Notes under the pieces: model-generated
What the model saw: the letters and a program-made list of their open reading frames with translations, nothing else
Told to the model about the DNA's origin: nothing
Databases searched by the model: none
Shown: one piece after another, positions 62,152 through 64,000 of the stretch
Layout of the letters: every line of letters starts with the position of its first letter
How positions within the stretch are numbered: the stretch's first letter is position 1
Program-made: the position numbers and the translations under genes
Source: Oscillospiraceae bacterium
Lineage (GTDB): Bacteria; Bacillota; Clostridia; Oscillospirales; Ruminococcaceae
Length of the DNA: 64,000 nucleotides
Reading direction: 5' to 3'
Assembly (NCBI GenBank): GCA_020024285.1
Contig: JAHHTZ010000002.1
Span: 62,001 to 126,000 of the forward strand

Positions 62152-63435
62152 TTGAAATTGGAACTTGGTAATATCATCATCCATGACATTCAATTTACAA
62201 ATGAAGGATCAAAAGTTGAGAACGGTGTACTGTACGTAAACCAGGAAGAGATCAAAAACATCGCTTTGGAAGATAGCAACATTGCTAGCTGCGAAGTTTT
62301 CATTGCTCGTCCAGGCGAGAGCGTTCGTATTACCCCTGTTAAAGACGTAATTGAACCACGTGTTAAAGTTGAAGGCCCAGGCGGTATTTTCCCAGGCTGG
62401 ATCGCTAAAGTTGACACTGTAGGTACCGGCAGAACCAACGTTTTGAAAGGCTCCGCAGTAGTTACTACTGGTAAAATCGTAGGCTTCCAGGAAGGTATCA
62501 TCGATATGACCGGCCCTGGTGCTGATTACACTCCATTCTCCAAAACCTACAACCTGGTTGTTAAAATGGAACCAGTTGAAGGCCTCAAACAGCACGAACA
62601 CGAATACGCTCTGCGTATCGCTGGCTTCAAGATCGCTTGCTTCCTCGGTGCACTCGGTAAAGACGTTACTCCAGACGAAGTTGAAACCTTTGAGTTTGAC
62701 AACCTCGTTGAGAGCGCTCGCAAATACCCAGAGCTGCCAAGAGTTGCATACGTTCAGATGCTCCAGTCTCAGGGTCTGCTCCACGACACCTATGTTTACG
62801 GCGTAGATGCTAAGAGAACTCTGACCACCATGATCAACCCTCTCGAAACCATGGATGGTGCTATTGTTTCCGGTAACTGCGTATCTTCTTGCGATAAAAA
62901 CCCAACTTATGTTCACCTGAACAACAAAGTTATCAGAGAGCTCTTCAAAGCTCACGGCAAAACCATCAACTTCATCGGTATGATCATCACCAACGAAAAC
63001 GTATATCTGGCTGATAAAGAGCGTTCTTCCAACTGGTCCGCTAAATTGGCTGAATACCTCGGCTGCGATGGTGTTATCATTTCTCAGGAAGGCTTTGGTA
63101 ACCCAGATACCGACTTGATCATGAACACCAAGAAAATCGAAGCAAAAGGTATCAAAACCGTTATCATCACCGACGAATACGCTGGCCGCGACGGTAAATC
63201 CCAGTCTCTGGCTGACGCTGATGCTTCTGCAAACGCAGTAGTAACCGGTGGTAACGCTAACCAGGTAATCGTGCTTCCTCCAATGGAAACCGTATATGGT
63301 CACCTGCACTTTGTAGACACCATCGCTGGTGGTTCTGCAAACAACATTGACGCTCACGGCAACATCACCGTTGAGATCCAGGCTATTACCGGTGCAACCA
63401 ACGAAACCGGTTTCCATAACCTGAGCGCAAGATAA
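62152..63435 (+). CDS. grdE: glycine/sarcosine/betaine reductase component B alpha/beta proprotein
   Basis: A 427-residue proprotein. TTG start at 62152 behind AAGGAGGTG gives MKLELGNIIIHDIQF, the usual GrdE beginning. Self-cleavage is expected at Asn242|Cys243 (VSGNCVSSCDKNP), making a pyruvoyl group on the C-terminal piece that binds the substrate amine. Component B passes a carboxymethyl group to the GrdA selenocysteine. The sequence does not show which amine is bound; the glycine riboswitch argues for glycine. Strong codon bias indicates high expression. Confidence 0.93.
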   Translation: MKLELGNIIIHDIQFTNEGSKVENGVLYVNQEEIKNIALEDSNIASCEVFIARPGESVRITPVKDVIEPRVKVEGPGGIFPGWIAKVDTVGTGRTNVLKGSAVVTTGKIVGFQEGIIDMTGPGADYTPFSKTYNLVVKMEPVEGLKQHEHEYALRIAGFKIACFLGALGKDVTPDEVETFEFDNLVESARKYPELPRVAYVQMLQSQGLLHDTYVYGVDAKRTLTTMINPLETMDGAIVSGNCVSSCDKNPTYVHLNNKVIRELFKAHGKTINFIGMIITNENVYLADKERSSNWSAKLAEYLGCDGVIISQEGFGNPDTDLIMNTKKIEAKGIKTVIITDEYAGRDGKSQSLADADASANAVVTGGNANQVIVLPPMETVYGHLHFVDTIAGGSANNIDAHGNITVEIQAITGATNETGFHNLSAR

Positions 63436-63455
63436 GTGAAGGGAGAAGGAACATT

Positions 63456-64000
63456 ATGAGTAAAATTAAAGTTGTTCAGTATATCAACCAGTTCTTCGCT
63501 CAGATCGGCGGCGAAGAAAAAGCTGATATCAAACCAGAATTGAGAGATGGCGTTGTAGGTCCTGGTCTTGCATTCAACCAGGCATTCGGCGACGAAGCTG
63601 AAATCGTAGCTACCGTTATTTGCGGTGACTCCTACTTCGGTGAAAATATCGATGCTGCTTCTGCAGAAGTTATCGAAATGGTTAAATCCAAAAACCCAGA
63701 CCTGTTTATCGCTGGTCCTGCATTCAACGCTGGTCGTTACGGCGTAGCTTGCGGTACTATCGCAAAAGCTGTTAAAGAGGCTCTCAACATCCCAGTTCTG
63801 ACCGGTATGTACGAAGAGAACCCAGGCGCTGATATGTTCAAAAAAGATGTTTACATCGTTGCAACTAAAAACAGCGCTGCTGGTATGAAAGACGCTATCA
63901 AAGTGATGGCTCCTCTCGCTCTCAAACTCGCAAAAGGCGAAGAAATCGGCGCTTCCTGCGTTGAAGGATATATGCCAAACGGCATCCGTGTAAACCTGTT
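63456..64000 (+). CDS. grdB: glycine reductase component B gamma subunit (selenoprotein), 5' part
   Basis: The first 181 codons of an expected ~436. VQYINQFFAQIGGEEKADIKPELRDGVVGPGLAFNQAFGDEAEIVATVICGDSYFGEN is the GrdB/GrdF/GrdH N-terminus. These subunits carry selenocysteine (in-frame TGA) in their C-terminal part, beyond this window. GGGAGAAGG precedes the ATG, 20 bp after grdE. GrdB is favoured over GrdF (sarcosine) or GrdH (betaine) because of the glycine riboswitch. Confidence 0.88.
   Translation, partial: MSKIKVVQYINQFFAQIGGEEKADIKPELRDGVVGPGLAFNQAFGDEAEIVATVICGDSYFGENIDAASAEVIEMVKSKNPDLFIAGPAFNAGRYGVACGTIAKAVKEALNIPVLTGMYEENPGADMFKKDVYIVATKNSAAGMKDAIKVMAPLALKLAKGEEIGASCVEGYMPNGIRVNL

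Noticed and set aside
62209..63417. 402-codon open frame opposite grdE
   Set aside because: Shadow of the codon-biased grdE gene; no motif and no start signal.

Overview
The window reads as chromosomal DNA of a low-to-mid GC anaerobic Firmicute of class Clostridia, probably near the Oscillospirales. The pointers are a FabK-type type II fatty-acid operon, a K+-type membrane pyrophosphatase, a DUF1700/PadR pair, a flagellin N-methylase, SpoIID and class B sortase domains, and at the right end the start of a glycine reductase (grd) operon with a selenium-supply module beside it. Strong AGGAGG ribosome sites, sigma-A promoters with 17-bp spacers and many intrinsic terminators fit this. I saw no rRNA, transposase, prophage or CRISPR array. 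The taxon is an inference from gene content only.

Layout. 0-8 kb: a small YtxH-like protein, a pyridoxal-kinase gene with an ECF substrate-specificity component, an XRE regulator with a membrane partner, and the livKHMGF branched-chain amino acid ABC operon, then tRNA-fMet. 8.3-19.8 kb: bioY-birA, divergent from one long lipid operon (acpP-accBCDA-fabH-fabK-fabD-fabG-fabF-fabZ) that ends with its probable MarR/FabT-like regulator. Three AT-rich palindromes lie at the operon's transcription start and a BirA-box-like repeat lies over the bioY promoter, so biotin uptake, biotinylation and the biotin-dependent carboxylase are neighbours. 20-30 kb: DUF1700/PadR, trmL-degV, a very unusual 978-residue fusion (MoCF/CinA-like + class B sortase + Pro/Glu stalk + SpoIID), a two-gene chromate-type transporter, and a FapA/CheY/CheX/YjfB group.

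30-45 kb: deoB-cdd nucleoside salvage, hppA, a GH18 lipoprotein, iadA, an NCS2 uracil-type permease, KtrB-like K+ channel, NUDIX, FliB, tRNA-Arg(CCU), and a two-gene polysaccharide synthase/deacetylase operon. 45-50 kb: a cobalamin riboswitch with its terminator controlling a CGGC-domain protein and a BtuFCD-type ABC transporter; an M20 peptidase. 50-58 kb: htpG with a CIRCE-like operator, a LysR regulator divergent from a CofE/F420-ligase-like gene, an unrecognised 285-residue protein, and a DEAD-box helicase whose leader carries an intrinsic terminator. 58-64 kb: DUF3343, TusA/YedF-like and YedE (selenium supply), a class V aminotransferase, a tandem glycine riboswitch, grdX, grdE and the first 181 codons of grdB.

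Together the right end describes glycine-sensing Stickland metabolism with selenium supply placed beside it. The left half describes lipid synthesis with its biotin supply. The observations most worth following are the sortase/SpoIID fusion, the riboswitch-controlled CGGC gene, the leader attenuator of the helicase, the CIRCE-like site at htpG and the F420-ligase-like gene.
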